DNA of 64,000 nucleotides from Cloeon dipterum (lineage: Eukaryota > Arthropoda > Insecta > Ephemeroptera > Baetidae), in assembly GCF_949628265.1 (NCBI RefSeq), contig NC_088787.1:1168501-1232500 (forward strand), read 5' to 3'. A program made the translations under genes and the position numbers. How positions within the stretch are numbered: position 1 is the stretch's first letter; each line of letters starts with the position of its first letter. Below are positions 1 to 15,200 of the stretch, piece after piece. Below the pieces are notes generated by a model, which was given only the letters and a program-made list of their open reading frames with translations, made no database searches and had not been told where the DNA came from.

Positions 1-3000
1 TCCCGTGATTTTAAATTGCGACCCTGAGTACCTGAAATACCGAATTAATTAAATTCCCGCATCGGAAAACAATTTTATTTACTTCAGTTTGTTTAAATAA
101 TTATCTTAGACACATTCTTGTCGAGAAAATCGTGTAAACTAGATCCCGTGATTTTAAATAGCGACCCTGACAACCTGAATAATTTAATTAATAAAATTGC
201 CGCATCGTAAATCGATTTTATTTACTACAGTTTGTTTAAATAATTATTTAAGACACATTCTGGTCGAGAAAATCATGTAAACTAGTTCCCGTGATTTTAA
301 ATTGTGACCCTGAGTACCTGAAATACCGAATTAATTAAATTCCCGCATCGGAAATCAATTTTATTTACTTCAGTTTGATTAAATAATTATTTTAGACACA
401 TTCCATTCGAGAAAATCGTGTAAACTAGCTCCCGTGATTTTTAAATTGCGACCCTGAGTACCTGAAATATTTAATTAATTGAATTCCCGCATCGGAAAAC
501 GATTTTATTTACTTCAGTTTGTTTAAATAATTATTTAAGACACATTCTGGTCGAGAAAATCATGTAAACTAGTTCCCGTGATTTTAAATTGTGACCCTGA
601 GTACCTGAAATACCGAATTAATTAAATTCCCGCATCGGAAATCGATTTTATTTACTTCAGTTTTTTTAAATAATTATTTTAGACACGTTCCGGTTGAGAA
701 AATCGTGTAAACTAGCTCCCGTGATTTTTAAATTGCGACCCTGAGTACCTGAAATATTTAATTAATTGAATTCCCGCATCGGAAATCGATTTTATTTACT
801 TCAGTTTTTTTTAAATAATTATCTTAGACACATTCTTGTCGAGAAAATCATGTAAACTAGTTCCCGTGATTTTAAATAGCGACCCTGAGAACCTGAATAA
901 TTTAATTAATAAAATTGCCGCATCGTAAATCGATTTTATTTACTACAGTTTGTTTAAATAATTATTTAAGACACATTCTGGTCGAGAAAATCATGTAAAC
1001 TAGTTCCCGTGATTTTAAATTGTGACCCTGAGTACCTGAATAATTTAATTAATAAAATTGCCGCATCGTAAATCGATTTTATTTACTACAGTTTGTTTAA
1101 ATAATTATTTAAGACACATTCTGGTCGAGAAAATCGTGTAAACTAGATCCCGTGATTTTAAATTGTGACCCTGAGAACCTGAAATACCGAATTAATTAAA
1201 TTCCCGCATCGGAAATCAATTTTATTTACTTCAGTTTGTTTAAATAATTATCTTAGACACATTCTTGTCGAGAAAATCGTGTAAACTAGATCCCGTGATT
1301 TTAAATAGCGACCCTGAGAACCTGAATAATTTAATTAATAAAATTGCCGCATCGTAAATCGATTTTATTTACTACAGTTTGTTTAAATAATTATTTAAGA
1401 CACATTCTGGTCGAGAAAATCATGTAAACTAGTTCCCGTGATTTTAAATTGTGACCCTGAGTACCTGAAATACCGAATTAATTAAATTCCCGCATCGGAA
1501 ATCAATTTTATTTACTTCAGTTTGATTAAATAATTATTTTAGACACATTCCATTCGAGAAAATCGTGTAAACTAGCTCCCGTGATTTTTAAATTGCGACC
1601 CTGAGTACCTGAAATATTTAATTAATTGAATTCCCGCATCGGAAATCGATTTTATTTACTTCAGTTTTTTTTAAATAATTATCTTAGACACATTCTTGTC
1701 GAGAAAATCATGTAAACTAGTTCCCGTGATTTTAAATAGCGACCCTGAGAACCTGAATAATTTAATTAAGAAAATTGCCGCATCGTAAATCGATTTTATT
1801 TACTACAGTTTGTTTAAATAATTATTTAAGACACATTCTGGTCGAGAAAATCATGTAAACTAGTTCCCGTGATTTTAAATTGTGACCCTGAGTACCTGAA
1901 ATACCGAATTAATTAAATTCCCGCATCGGAAATCAATTTTATTTACTTCAGTTTTTTTAAATAATTATTTTAGACACGTTCCGGTTGAGAAAATCGTGTA
2001 AACTAGCTCCCGTGATTTTTAAATTGCGACCCTGAGTACCTGAAATATTTAATTAATTGAATTCCCGCATCGGAAATCGATTTTATTTACTTCAGTTTTT
2101 TTTAAATAATTATTTTAGACACGTTCCGGTTGAGAAAATCGTGTAAACTAGCTCCCGTGATTTTTAAATTGCGACCCTGAGTACCTGAAATATTTAATTA
2201 ATTAATTTCCCGCATCGGAAAACAATTTTATTTACTTCAGTTTGTTTAAATAATTATCTTAGACACATTCTTGTCGAGAAAATCGTGTAAACTAGATCCC
2301 GTGATTTTAAATAGCGACCCTGAGAACCTGAATAATTTAATTAATAAAATTGCCGCATCGTAAATCGATTTTATTTACTACAGTTTGTTTAAATAATTAT
2401 TTAAGACACATTCTGGTCGAGAAAATCATGTAAACTAGTTCCCGTGATTTTAAATTGTGACCCTGAGTACCTGAATAATTTAATTAATAAAATTGCCGCA
2501 TCGTAAATCGATTTTATTTACTACAGTTTGTTTAAATAATTATTTAAGACACATTCTGGTCGAGAAAATCATGTAAACTAGATCCCGTGATTTTAAATAG
2601 CGACCCTGAGAACCTGAATAATTTAATTAATTAAATTCCCGCATCGGAAATCAATTTTATTTACTTCAGTTTGATTAAATAATTAACTTAGACACATTCT
2701 TGTCGAGAAAATCGTGTAAACTAGATCCCGTGATTTTAAATAGCGACCCTGAGTACCTGAATAATTTAATTAATAAAATTGCCGCATCGTAAATCGATTT
2801 TATTTACTACAGTTTGTTTAAATAATTATTTAAGACACATTCTGGTCGAGAAAATCATGTAAACTAGTTCCCGTGATTTTAAATTGTGACCCTGAGTACC
2901 TGAAATACCGAATTAATTAAATTCCCGCATCGGAAATCAATTTTATTTACTTCAGTTTGATTAAATAATTATTTTAGACACATTCCATTCGAGAAAATCG

Positions 3001-6000
3001 TGTAAACTAGCTCCCGTGATTTTTAAATTGCGACCCTGAGTACCTGAAATATTTAATTAATTGAATTCCCGCATCGGAAATCGATTTTATTTACTTCAGT
3101 TTTTTTAAATAATTATTTTAGACACATTCTGGTCGAGAAAATCATGTAAACTAGTTCCCGTGATTTTAAATTGTGACCCTGGTTACCTGAAATATTTAAT
3201 TAATTAATTTCCCGCATCGGAAATCAATTTTATTTACTTCAGTTTTTTTAAATAATTATTTTAGACACGTTCCGGTTGAGAAAATCATGTAAACTAGTTC
3301 CCGTGATTTTAAATTGTGTCCCTGAGTACCTGAAATACCGAATTAATTAAATTCCCGCATCGGAAATCAATTTTATTTACTTCAGTTTGTTTAAATAAAT
3401 ATCTTAGACACATTCTTGACGAGAAAATCATGTAAACTAGATCCCGTGATTTTTAATTGCGCCCCTGATTACCTGAAATATTTAATTAATTAATTTCCCG
3501 CATCGGAAAACAATTTTATTTACTTCAGTTTGTTTAAATAATTATTTTAGACACGTTCCGGTTGAGAAAATCATGTAAACTAGTTCCCGTGATTTTAAAT
3601 TGTGACCCTGAGTACCTGAAATACCGAATTAATTAAATTCCCGCATCGGAAATCAATTTTATTTACTTCAGTTTGTTTAAATAAATATCTTAGACACATT
3701 CTTGACGAGAAAATCATGTAAACTAGATCCCGTGATTTTAAATTGCGACCCTGAGTACCTGAAATACCGAATTAATTAAATTCCCGCATCGGAAAACAAT
3801 TTTATTTACTTCAGTTTGTTTAAATAATTATCTTAGACACATTCTTGTCGAGAAAATCGTGTAAACTAGATCCCGTGATTTTAAATAGCGACCCTGAGAA
3901 CCTGAATAATTTAATTAATAAAATTGCCGCATCGTAAATCGATTTTATTTACTACAGTTTGTTTAAATAATTATTTAAGACACATTCTGGTCGAGAAAAT
4001 CATGTAAACTAGTTCCCGTGATTTTAAATTGTGACCCTGAGTACCTGAAATACCGAATTAATTAAATTCCCGCATCGGAAATCAATTTTATTTACTTCAG
4101 TTTGATTAAATAATTATTTTAGACACATTCCATTCGAGAAAATCGTGTAAACTAGCTCCCGTGATTTTTAAATTGCGACCCTGAGTACCTGAAATATTTA
4201 ATTAATTGAATTCCCGCATCGGAAAACGATTTTATTTACTTCAGTTTGTTTAAATAATTATTTAAGACACATTCTGGTCGAGAAAATCATGTAAACTAGT
4301 TCCCGTGATTTTAAATTGTGACCCTGAGTACCTGAAATACCGAATTAATTAAATTCCCGCATCGGAAATCAATTTTATTTACTTCAGTTTGATTAAATAA
4401 TTATTTTAGACACATTCCATTCGAGAAAATCGTGTAAACTAGCTCCCGTGATTTTTAAATTGCGACCCTGAGTACCTGAAATATTTAATTAATTGAATTC
4501 CCGCATCGGAAAACGATTTTATTTACTTCAGTTTGTTTAAATAATTATTTAAGACACATTCTGGTCGAGAAAATCATGTAAACTAGTTCCCGTGATTTTA
4601 AATTGTGACCCTGAGTACCTGAAATACCGAATTAATTAAATTCCCGCATCGGAAATCAATTTTATTTACTTCAGTTTGATTAAATAATTATTTTAGACAC
4701 ATTCCATTCGAGAAAATCGTGTAAACTAGCTCCCGTGATTTTTAAATTGCGACCCTGAGTACCTGAAATATTTAATTAATTGAATTCCCGCATCGGAAAT
4801 CAATTTTATTTACTTCAGTTTTTTTAAATAATTATTTTAGACACGTTCCGGTTGAGAAAATCATGTAAACTAGCTCCCGTGATTTTTAAATTGCGACCCT
4901 GAGTACCTGAAATATTTAATTAATTGAATTCCCGCATCGGAAATCGATTTTATTTACTTCAGTTTTTTTAAATAATTATTTTAGACACGTTCCGGTTGAG
5001 AAAATCATGTAAACTAGTTCCCGTGATTTTAAATTGTGACCCTGAGTACCTGAAATACCGAATTAATTAAATTCCCGCATCGGAAATCAATTTTATTTAC
5101 TTCAGTTTTTTTAAATAACTATTTTAGACACGTTCCGGTTGAGAAAATCGTGTAAACTAGATCCCGTGATTTTAAATTGCGACCCTGAGTACCTGAAATA
5201 TTTAATTAATTAATTTCCCGCATCGGAAAACAATTTTATTTACTTCAGTTTGTTTAAATAATTATCTTAGACACATTCTGGTCGAGAAAATCATGTAAAC
5301 TAGTTCCCGTGATTTTAAATTGTGACCCTGAGTACCTGAAATACCGAATTAATTAAATTCCCGCATCGGAAATCAATTTTATTTACTTCAGTTTTTTTAA
5401 ATAATTATTTTAGACACGTTCCGGTTGAGAAAATCGTGTAAACTAGCTCCCGTGATTTTTAAATTGCGACCCTGAGTACCTGAAATATTTAATTAATTGA
5501 ATTCCCGCATCGGAAATCGATTTTATTTACTTCAGTTTTTTTAAATAATTATTTTAGACACGTTCCGGTTGAGAAAATCGTGTAAACTAGCTCCCGTGAT
5601 TTTTAAATTGCGACCCTGAGTACCTGAAATATTTAATTAATTGAATTCCCGCATCGGAAATCGATTTTATTTACTTCAGTTTTTTTTAAATAATTATTTT
5701 AGACACGTTCCGGTTGAGAAAATCGTGTAAACTAGATCCCGTGATTTTAAATTGCGACCCTGAGTACCTGAAATATTTAATTAATTAATTTCCCGCATCG
5801 GAAAACAATTTTATTTACTTCAGTTTGTTTAAATAATTATCTTAGACACATTCTTGTCGAGAAAATCGTGTAAACTAGATCCCGTGATTTTAAATAGCGA
5901 CCCTGAGAACCTGAATAATTTAATTAATAAAATTGCCGCATCGTAAATCGATTTTATTTACTACAGTTTGTTTAAATAATTATTTAAGACACATTCTGGT

Positions 6001-9000
6001 CGAGAAAATCATGTAAACTAGTTCCCGTGATTTTAAATTGTGACCCTGAGTACCTGAATAATTTAATTAATAAAATTGCCGCATCGTAAATCGATTTTAT
6101 TTACTACAGTTTGTTTAAATAATTATTTAAGACACATTCTGGTCGAGAAAATCATGTAAACTAGTTCCCGTGATTTTAAATTGTGACCCTGAGTACCTGA
6201 AATACCGAATTAATTAAATTCCCGCATCGGAAATCAATTTTATTTACTTCAGTTTTTTTAAATAATTATTTTAGACACGTTCCGGTTGAGAAAATCGTGT
6301 AAACTAGCTCCCGTGATTTTTAAATTGCGACCCTGAGTACCTGAAATATTTAATTAATTGAATTCCCGCATCGGAAATCGATTTTATTTACTTCAGTTTT
6401 TTTTAAATAATTATTTTAGACACGTTCCGGTTGAGAAAATCGTGTAAACTAGATCCCGTGATTTTAAATTGCGACCCTGAGTACCTGAAATATTTAATTA
6501 ATTAATTTCCCGCATCGGAAAACAATTTTATTTACTTCAGTTTGTTTAAATAATTATCTTAGACACATTCTTGTCGAGAAAATCGTGTAAACTAGATCCC
6601 GTGATTTTAAATAGCGACCCTGAGAACCTGAATAATTTAATTAATAAAATTGCCGCATCGTAAATCGATTTTATTTACTACAGTTTGTTTAAATAATTAT
6701 TTAAGACACATTCTGGTCGAGAAAATCATGTAAACTAGTTCCCGTGATTTTAAATTGTGACCCTGAGTACCTGAAATACCGAATTAATTAAATTCCCGCA
6801 TCGGAAATCAATTTTATTTACTTCAGTTTTTTTAAATAATTATTTTAGACACGTTCCGGTTGAGAAAATCGTGTAAACTAGCTCCCGTGATTTTTAAATT
6901 GCGACCCTGAGTACCTGAAATATTTAATTAATTGAATTCCCGCATCGGAAATCGATTTTATTTACTTCAGTTTTTTTTAAATAATTATTTTAGACACGTT
7001 CCGGTTGAGAAAATCGTGTAAACTAGATCCCGTGATTTTAAATTGCGACCCTGAGTACCTGAAATATTTAATTAATTAATTTCCCGCATCGGAAAACAAT
7101 TTTATTTACTTCAGTTTGTTTAAATAATTATCTTAGACACATTCTTGTCGAGAAAATCGTGTAAACTAGATCCCGTGATTTTAAATAGCGACCCTGAGAA
7201 CCTGAATAATTTAATTAATAAAATTGCCGCATCGTAAATCGATTTTATTTACTACAGTTTGTTTAAATAATTATTTAAGACACATTCTGGTCGAGAAAAT
7301 CATGTAAACTAGTTCCCGTGATTTTAAATTGTGACCCTGAGTACCTGAATAATTTAATTAATAAAATTGCCGCATCGTAAATCGATTTTATTTACTACAG
7401 TTTGTTTAAATAATTATTTAAGACACATTCTGGTCGAGAAAATCGTGTAAACTAGATCCCGTGATTTTAAATAGCGACCCTGAGAACCTGAATAATTTAA
7501 TTAATTAAATTCCCGCATCGGAAATCAATTTTATTTACTTCAGTTTGATTAAATAATTAACTTAGACACATTCTTGACGAGAAAATCATGTAAACTAGAT
7601 CCCGTGATTTTTAATTGCGCCCCTGATTACCTGAAATATTTAATTAATTAATTTCCCGCATCGGAAAACAATTTTATTTACTTCAGTTTGTTTAAATAAT
7701 TATTTTAGACACGTTCCGGTTGAGAAAATCATGTAAACTAGTTCCCGTGATTTTAAATTGTGACCCTGAGTACCTGAAATACCGAATTAATTAAATTCCC
7801 GCATCGGAAATCAATTTTATTTACTTCAGTTTGTTTAAATAAATATCTTAGACACATTCTTGACGAGAAAATCATGTAAACTAGATCCCGTGATTTTAAA
7901 TTGCGACCCTGAGTACCTGAAATACCGAATTAATTAAATTCCCGCATCGGAAAACAATTTTATTTACTTCAGTTTGTTTAAATAATTATCTTAGACACAT
8001 TCTTGTCGAGAAAATCGTGTAAACTAGATCCCGTGATTTTAAATAGCGACCCTGAGAACCTGAATAATTTAATTAATAAAATTGCCGCATCGTAAATCGA
8101 TTTTATTTACTACAGTTTGTTTAAATAATTATTTAAGACACATTCTGGTCGAGAAAATCATGTAAACTAGTTCCCGTGATTTTAAATTGTGACCCTGAGT
8201 ACCTGAAATACCGAATTAATTAAATTCCCGCATCGGAAATCAATTTTATTTACTTCAGTTTGATTAAATAATTATTTTAGACACATTCCATTCGAGAAAA
8301 TCGTGTAAACTAGCTCCCGTGATTTTTAAATTGCGACCCTGAGTACCTGAAATATTTAATTAATTGAATTCCCGCATCGGAAAACGATTTTATTTACTTC
8401 AGTTTGTTTAAATAATTATTTTAGACACGTTCCGGTTGAGAAAATCATGTAAACTAGTTCCCGTGATTTTAAATTGTGTCCCTGAGTACCTGAAATACCG
8501 AATTAATTAAATTCCCGCATCGGAAATCAATTTTATTTACTTCAGTTTTTTTAAATAATTATTTTAGACACGTTCCGGTTGAGAAAATCGTGTAAACTAG
8601 CTCCCGTGATTTTTAAATTGCGACCCTGAGTACCTGAAATATTTAATTAATTGAATTCCCGCATCGGAAATCGATTTTATTTACTTCAGTTTTTTTAAAT
8701 AATTATTTTAGACACGTTCCGGTTGAGAAAATCGTGTAAACTAGCTCCCGTGATTTTTAAATTGCGACCCTGAGTACCTGAAATATTTAATTAATTGAAT
8801 TCCCGCATCGGAAATCGATTTTATTTACTTCAGTTTTTTTTAAATAATTATTTTAGACACGTTCCGGTTGAGAAAATCGTGTAAACTAGCTCCCGTGATT
8901 TTTAAATTGCGACCCTGAGTACCTGAAATATTTAATTAATTAATTTCCCGCATCGGAAAACAATTTTATTTACTTCAGTTTGTTTAAATAATTATCTTAG

Positions 9001-9299
9001 ACACATTCTTGTCGAGAAAATCGTGTAAACTAGATCCCGTGATTTTAAATAGCGACCCTGAGAACCTGAATAATTTAATTAATAAAATTGCCGCATCGTA
9101 AATCGATTTTATTTACTACAGTTTGTTTAAATAATTATTTAAGACACATTCTGGTCGAGAAAATCATGTAAACTAGTTCCCGTGATTTTAAATTGTGACC
9201 CTGAGTACCTGAATAATTTAATTAATAAAATTGCCGCATCGTAAATCGATTTTATTTACTACAGTTTGTTTAAATAATTATTTAAGACACATTCTGGTC

Positions 9300-12200
9300 G
9301 AGAAAATCGTGTAAACTAGATCCCGTGATTTTAAATAGCGACCCTGAGAACCTGAATAATTTAATTAATTAAATTCCCGCATCGGAAATCAATTTTATTT
9401 ACTTCAGTTTGATTAAATAATTAACTAAGACACATTCTTGTCGAGAAAATCGTGTAAACTAGATCCCGTGATTTTAAATAGCGACCCTGAGTACCTGAAT
9501 AATTTAATTAATAAAATTGCCGCATCGTAAATCGATTTTATTTACTACAGTTTGTTTAAATAATTATTTAAGACACATTCTGGTCGAGAAAATCATGTAA
9601 ACTAGTTCCCGTGATTTTAAATTGTGACCCTGAGTACCTGAAATACCGAATTAATTAAATTCCCGCATCGGAAATCAATTTTATTTACTTCAGTTTGATT
9701 AAATAATTATTTTAGACACATTCCATTCGAGAAAATCGTGTAAACTAGCTCCCGTGATTTTTAAATTGCGACCCTGAGTACCTGAAATATTTAATTAATT
9801 GAATTCCCGCATCGGAAAACGATTTTATTTACTTCAGTTTGTTTAAATAATTATTTAAGACACATTCTGGTCGAGAAAATCATGTAAACTAGTTCCCGTG
9901 ATTTTAAATTGTGACCCTGAGTACCTGAAATACCGAATTAATTAAATTCCCGCATCGGAAATCAATTTTATTTACTTCAGTTTGATTAAATAATTATTTT
10001 AGACACATTCCATTCGAGAAAATCGTGTAAACTAGCTCCCGTGATTTTTAAATTGCGACCCTGAGTACCTGAAATATTTAATTAATTGAATTCCCGCATC
10101 GGAAATCGATTTTATTTACTTCAGTTTTTTTAAATAATTATTTTAGACACATTCTGGTCGAGAAAATCATGTAAACTAGTTCCCGTGATTTTAAATTGTG
10201 ACCCTGAGTACCTGAAATACCGAATTAATTAAATTCCCGCATCGGAAATCAATTTTATTTACTTCAGTTTGTTTAAATAAATATCTTAGACACATTCTTG
10301 ACGAGAAAATCGTGTAAACTAGCTCCCGTGATTTTTAAATTGCGACCCTGAGTACCTGAAATATTTAATTAATTGAATTCCCGCATCGGAAATCAATTTT
10401 ATTTACTTCAGTTTTTTTAAATAATTATTTTAGACACGTTCCGGTTGAGAAAATCGTGTAAACTAGCTCCCGTGATTTTTAAATTGCGACCCTGAGTACC
10501 TGAAATATTTAATTAATTGAATTCCCGCATCGGAAATCGATTTTATTTACTTCAGTTTTTTTAAATAATTATTTTAGACACGTTCCGGTTGAGAAAATCA
10601 TGTAAACTAGTTCCCGTGATTTTAAATTGTGTCCCTGAGTACCTGAAATACCGAATTAATTAAATTCCCGCATCGGAAATCAATTTTATTTACTTCAGTT
10701 TTTTTAAATAATTATTTTAGACACGTTCCGGTTGAGAAAATCGTGTAAACTAGATCCCGTGATTTTAAATTGCGACCCTGAGTACCTGAAATATTTAATT
10801 AATTAATTTCCCGCATCGGAAAACAATTTTATTTACTTCAGTTTGTTTAAATAATTATTTTAGACACGTTCCGGTTGAGAAAATCGTGTAAACTAGCTCC
10901 CGTGATTTTTAAATTGCGACCCTGAGTACCTGAAATATTTAATTAATTGAATTCCCGCATCGGAAATCGATTTTATTTACTTCAGTTTTTTTAAATAATT
11001 ATTTTAGACACGTTCCGGTTGAGAAAATCGTGTAAACTAGCTCCCGTGATTTTTAAATTGCGACCCTGAGTACCTGAAATATTTAATTAATTAATTTCCC
11101 GCATCGGAAAACAATTTTATTTACTTCAGTTTGTTTAAATAATTATCTTAGACACATTCTTGTCGAGAAAATCGTGTAAACTAGATCCCGTGATTTTAAA
11201 TAGCGACCCTGAGAACCTGAATAATTTAATTAATAAAATTGCCGCATCGTAAATCGATTTTATTTACTACAGTTTGTTTAAATAATTATTTAAGACACAT
11301 TCTGGTCGAGAAAATCATGTAAACTAGTTCCCGTGATTTTAAATTGTGACCCTGAGTACCTGAATAATTTAATTAATAAATTTGCCGCATCGTAAATCGA
11401 TTTTATTTACTACAGTTTGTTTAAATAATTATTTAAGACACATTCTGGTCGAGAAAATCGTGTAAACTAGATCCCGTGATTTTAAATAGCGACCCTGAGA
11501 ACCTGAATAATTTAATTAATTAAATTCCCGCATCGGAAATCAATTTTATTTACTTCAGTTTGATTAAATAATTAACTAAGACACATTCTTGTCGAGAAAA
11601 TCGTGTAAACTAGATCCCGTGATTTTAAATAGCGACCCTGAGTACCTGAATAATTTAATTAATAAAATTGCCGCATCGTAAATCGATTTTATTTACTACA
11701 GTTTGTTTAAATAATTATTTAAGACACATTCTGGTCGAGAAAATCATGTAAACTAGTTCCCGTGATTTTAAATTGTGACCCTGAGTACCTGAAATACCGA
11801 ATTAATTAAATTCCCGCATCGGAAATCAATTTTATTTACTTCAGTTTGATTAAATAATTATTTTAGACACATTCCATTCGAGAAAATCGTGTAAACTAGC
11901 TCCCGTGATTTTTAAATTGCGACCCTGAGTACCTGAAATATTTAATTAATTGAATTCCCGCATCGGAAAACGATTTTATTTACTTCAGTTTGTTTAAATA
12001 ATTATTTAAGACACATTCTGGTCGAGAAAATCATGTAAACTAGTTCCCGTGATTTTTAATTGTGACCCTGAGTACCTGAAATACCGAATTAATTAAATTC
12101 CCGCATCGGAAATCAATTTTATTTACTTCAGTTTGATTAAATAATTATTTTAGACACATTCCATTCGAGAAAATCGTGTAAACTAGCTCCCGTGATTTTT

Positions 12201-15200
12201 AAATTGCGACCCTGAGTACCTGAAATATTTAATTAATTGAATTCCCGCATCGGAAATCGATTTTATTTACTTCAGTTTTTTTAAATAATTATTTTAGACA
12301 CATTCTGGTCGAGAAAATCATGTAAACTAGTTCCCGTGATTTTAAATTGTGACCCTGAGTACCTGAAATACCGAATTAATTAAATTCCCGCATCGGAAAT
12401 CAATTTTATTTACTTCAGTTTGTTTAAATAAATATCTTAGACACATTCTTGACGAGAAAATCGTGTAAACTAGCTCCCGTGATTTTTAAATTGCGACCCT
12501 GAGTACCTGAAATATTTAATTAATTGAATTCCCGCATCGGAAATCAATTTTATTTACTTCAGTTTTTTTAAATAATTATTTTAGACACGTTCCGGTTGAG
12601 AAAATCGTGTAAACTAGCTCCCGTGATTTTTAAATTGCGACCCTGAGTACCTGAAATATTTAATTAATTGAATTCCCGCATCGGAAATCGATTTTATTTA
12701 CTTCAGTTTTTTTAAATAATTATTTTAGACACGTTCCGGTTGAGAAAATCATGTAAACTAGTTCCCGTGATTTTAAATTGTGTCCCTGAGTACCTGAAAT
12801 ACCGAATTAATTAAATTCCCGCATCGGAAATCAATTTTATTTACTTCAGTTTTTTTAAATAATTATTTTAGACACGTTCCGGTTGAGAAAATCGTGTAAA
12901 CTAGATCCCGTGATTTTAAATTGCGACCCTGAGTACCTGAAATATTTAATTAATTAATTTCCCGCATCGGAAATCAATTTTATTTACTTCAGTTTTTTTA
13001 AATAATTATTTTAGACACGTTCCGGTTGAGAAAATCGTGTAAACTAGATCCCGTGATTTTAAATTGCGACCCTGAGTACCTGAAATATTTAATTAATTAA
13101 TTTCCCGCATCGGAAAACAATTTTATTTACTTCAGTTTGTTTAAATAATTATTTTAGACACGTTCCGGTTGAGAAAATCGTGTAAACTAGCTCCCGTGAT
13201 TTTTAAATTGCGACCCTGAGTACCTGAAATATTTAATTAATTGAATTCCCGCATCGGAAATCGATTTTATTTACTTCAGTTTTTTTAAATAATTATTTTA
13301 GACACGTTCCGGTTGAGAAAATCGTGTAAACTAGCTCCCGTGATTTTTAAATTGCGACCCTGAGTACCTGAAATATTTAATTAATTGAATTCCCGCATCG
13401 GAAAACAATTTTATTTACTTCAGTTTGTTTAAATAATTATCTTAGACACATTCTTGTCGAGAAAATCGTGTAAACTAGATCCCGTGATTTTAAATAGCGA
13501 CCCTGAGAACCTGAATAATTTAATTAATAAAATTGCCGCATCGTAAATCGATTTTATTTACTACAGTTTGTTTAAATAATTATTTAAGACACATTCTGGT
13601 CGAGAAAATCATGTAAACTAGTTCCCGTGATTTTAAATTGTGACCCTGAGTACCTGAATAATTTAATTAATAAAATTGCCGCATCGTAAATCGATTTTAT
13701 TTACTACAGTTTGTTTAAATAATTATTTAAGACACATTCTGGTCGAGAAAATCGTGTAAACTAGATCCCGTGATTTTAAATAGCGACCCTGAGAACCTGA
13801 ATAATTTAATTAATTAAATTCCCGCATCGGAAATCAATTTTATTTACTTCAGTTTGATTAAATAATTAACTAAGACACATTCTTGTCGAGAAAATCGTGT
13901 AAACTAGATCCCGTGATTTTAAATAGCGACCCTGAGTACCTGAATAATTTAATTAATAAATTGCCGCATCGTAAATCGATTTTATTTACTACAGTTTGTT
14001 TAAATAATTATTTAAGACACATTCTGGTCGAGAAAATCATGTAAACTAGTTCCCGTGATTTTAAATTGTGACCCTGAGTACCTGAAATACCGAATTAATT
14101 AAATTCCCGCATCGGAAATCAATTTTATTTACTTCAGTTTGATTAAATAATTATTTTAGACACATTCCATTCGAGAAAATCGTGTAAACTAGCTCCCGTG
14201 ATTTTTAAATTGCGACCCTGAGTACCTGAAATATTTAATTAATTGAATTCCCGCATCGGAAAACGATTTTATTTACTTCAGTTTGTTTAAATAATTATTT
14301 AAGACACATTCTGGTCGAGAAAATCATGTAAACTAGTTCCCGTGATTTTTAATTGTGACCCTGAGTACCTGAAATACCGAATTAATTAAATTCCCGCATC
14401 GGAAATCAATTTTATTTACTTCAGTTTGATTAAATAATTATTTTAGACACATTCCATTCGAGAAAATCGTGTAAACTAGCTCCCGTGATTTTTAAATTGC
14501 GACCCTGAGTACCTGAAATATTTAATTAATTGAATTCCCGCATCGGAAATCGATTTTATTTACTTCAGTTTTTTTAAATAATTATTTTAGACACGTTCCG
14601 GTTGAGAAAATCGTGTAAACTAGCTCCCGTGATTTTTAAATTGCGACCCTGAGTACCTGAAATATTTAATTAATTGAATTCCCGCATCGGAAATCGATTT
14701 TATTTACTTCAGTTTTTTTAAATAATTATTTTAGACACGTTCCGGTTGAGAAAATCATGTAAACTAGTTCCCGTGATTTTAAATTGTGTCCCTGAGTACC
14801 TGAAATACCGAATTAATTAAATTCCCGCATCGGAAATCAATTTTATTTACTTCAGTTTTTTTAAATAATTATTTTAGACACGTTCCGGTTGAGAAAATCG
14901 TGTAAACTAGATCCCGTGATTTTAAATTGCGACCCTGAGTACCTGAAATATTTAATTAATTAATTTCCCGCATCGGAAAACAATTTTATTTACTTCAGTT
15001 TGTTTAAATAATTATTTTAGACACGTTCCGGTTGAGAAAATCGTGTAAACTAGCTCCCGTGATTTTTAAATTGCGACCCTGAGTACCTGAAATATTTAAT
15101 TAATTGAATTCCCGCATCGGAAATCGATTTTATTTACTTCAGTTTTTTTAAATAATTATTTTAGACACGTTCCGGTTGAGAAAATCGTGTAAACTAGTTC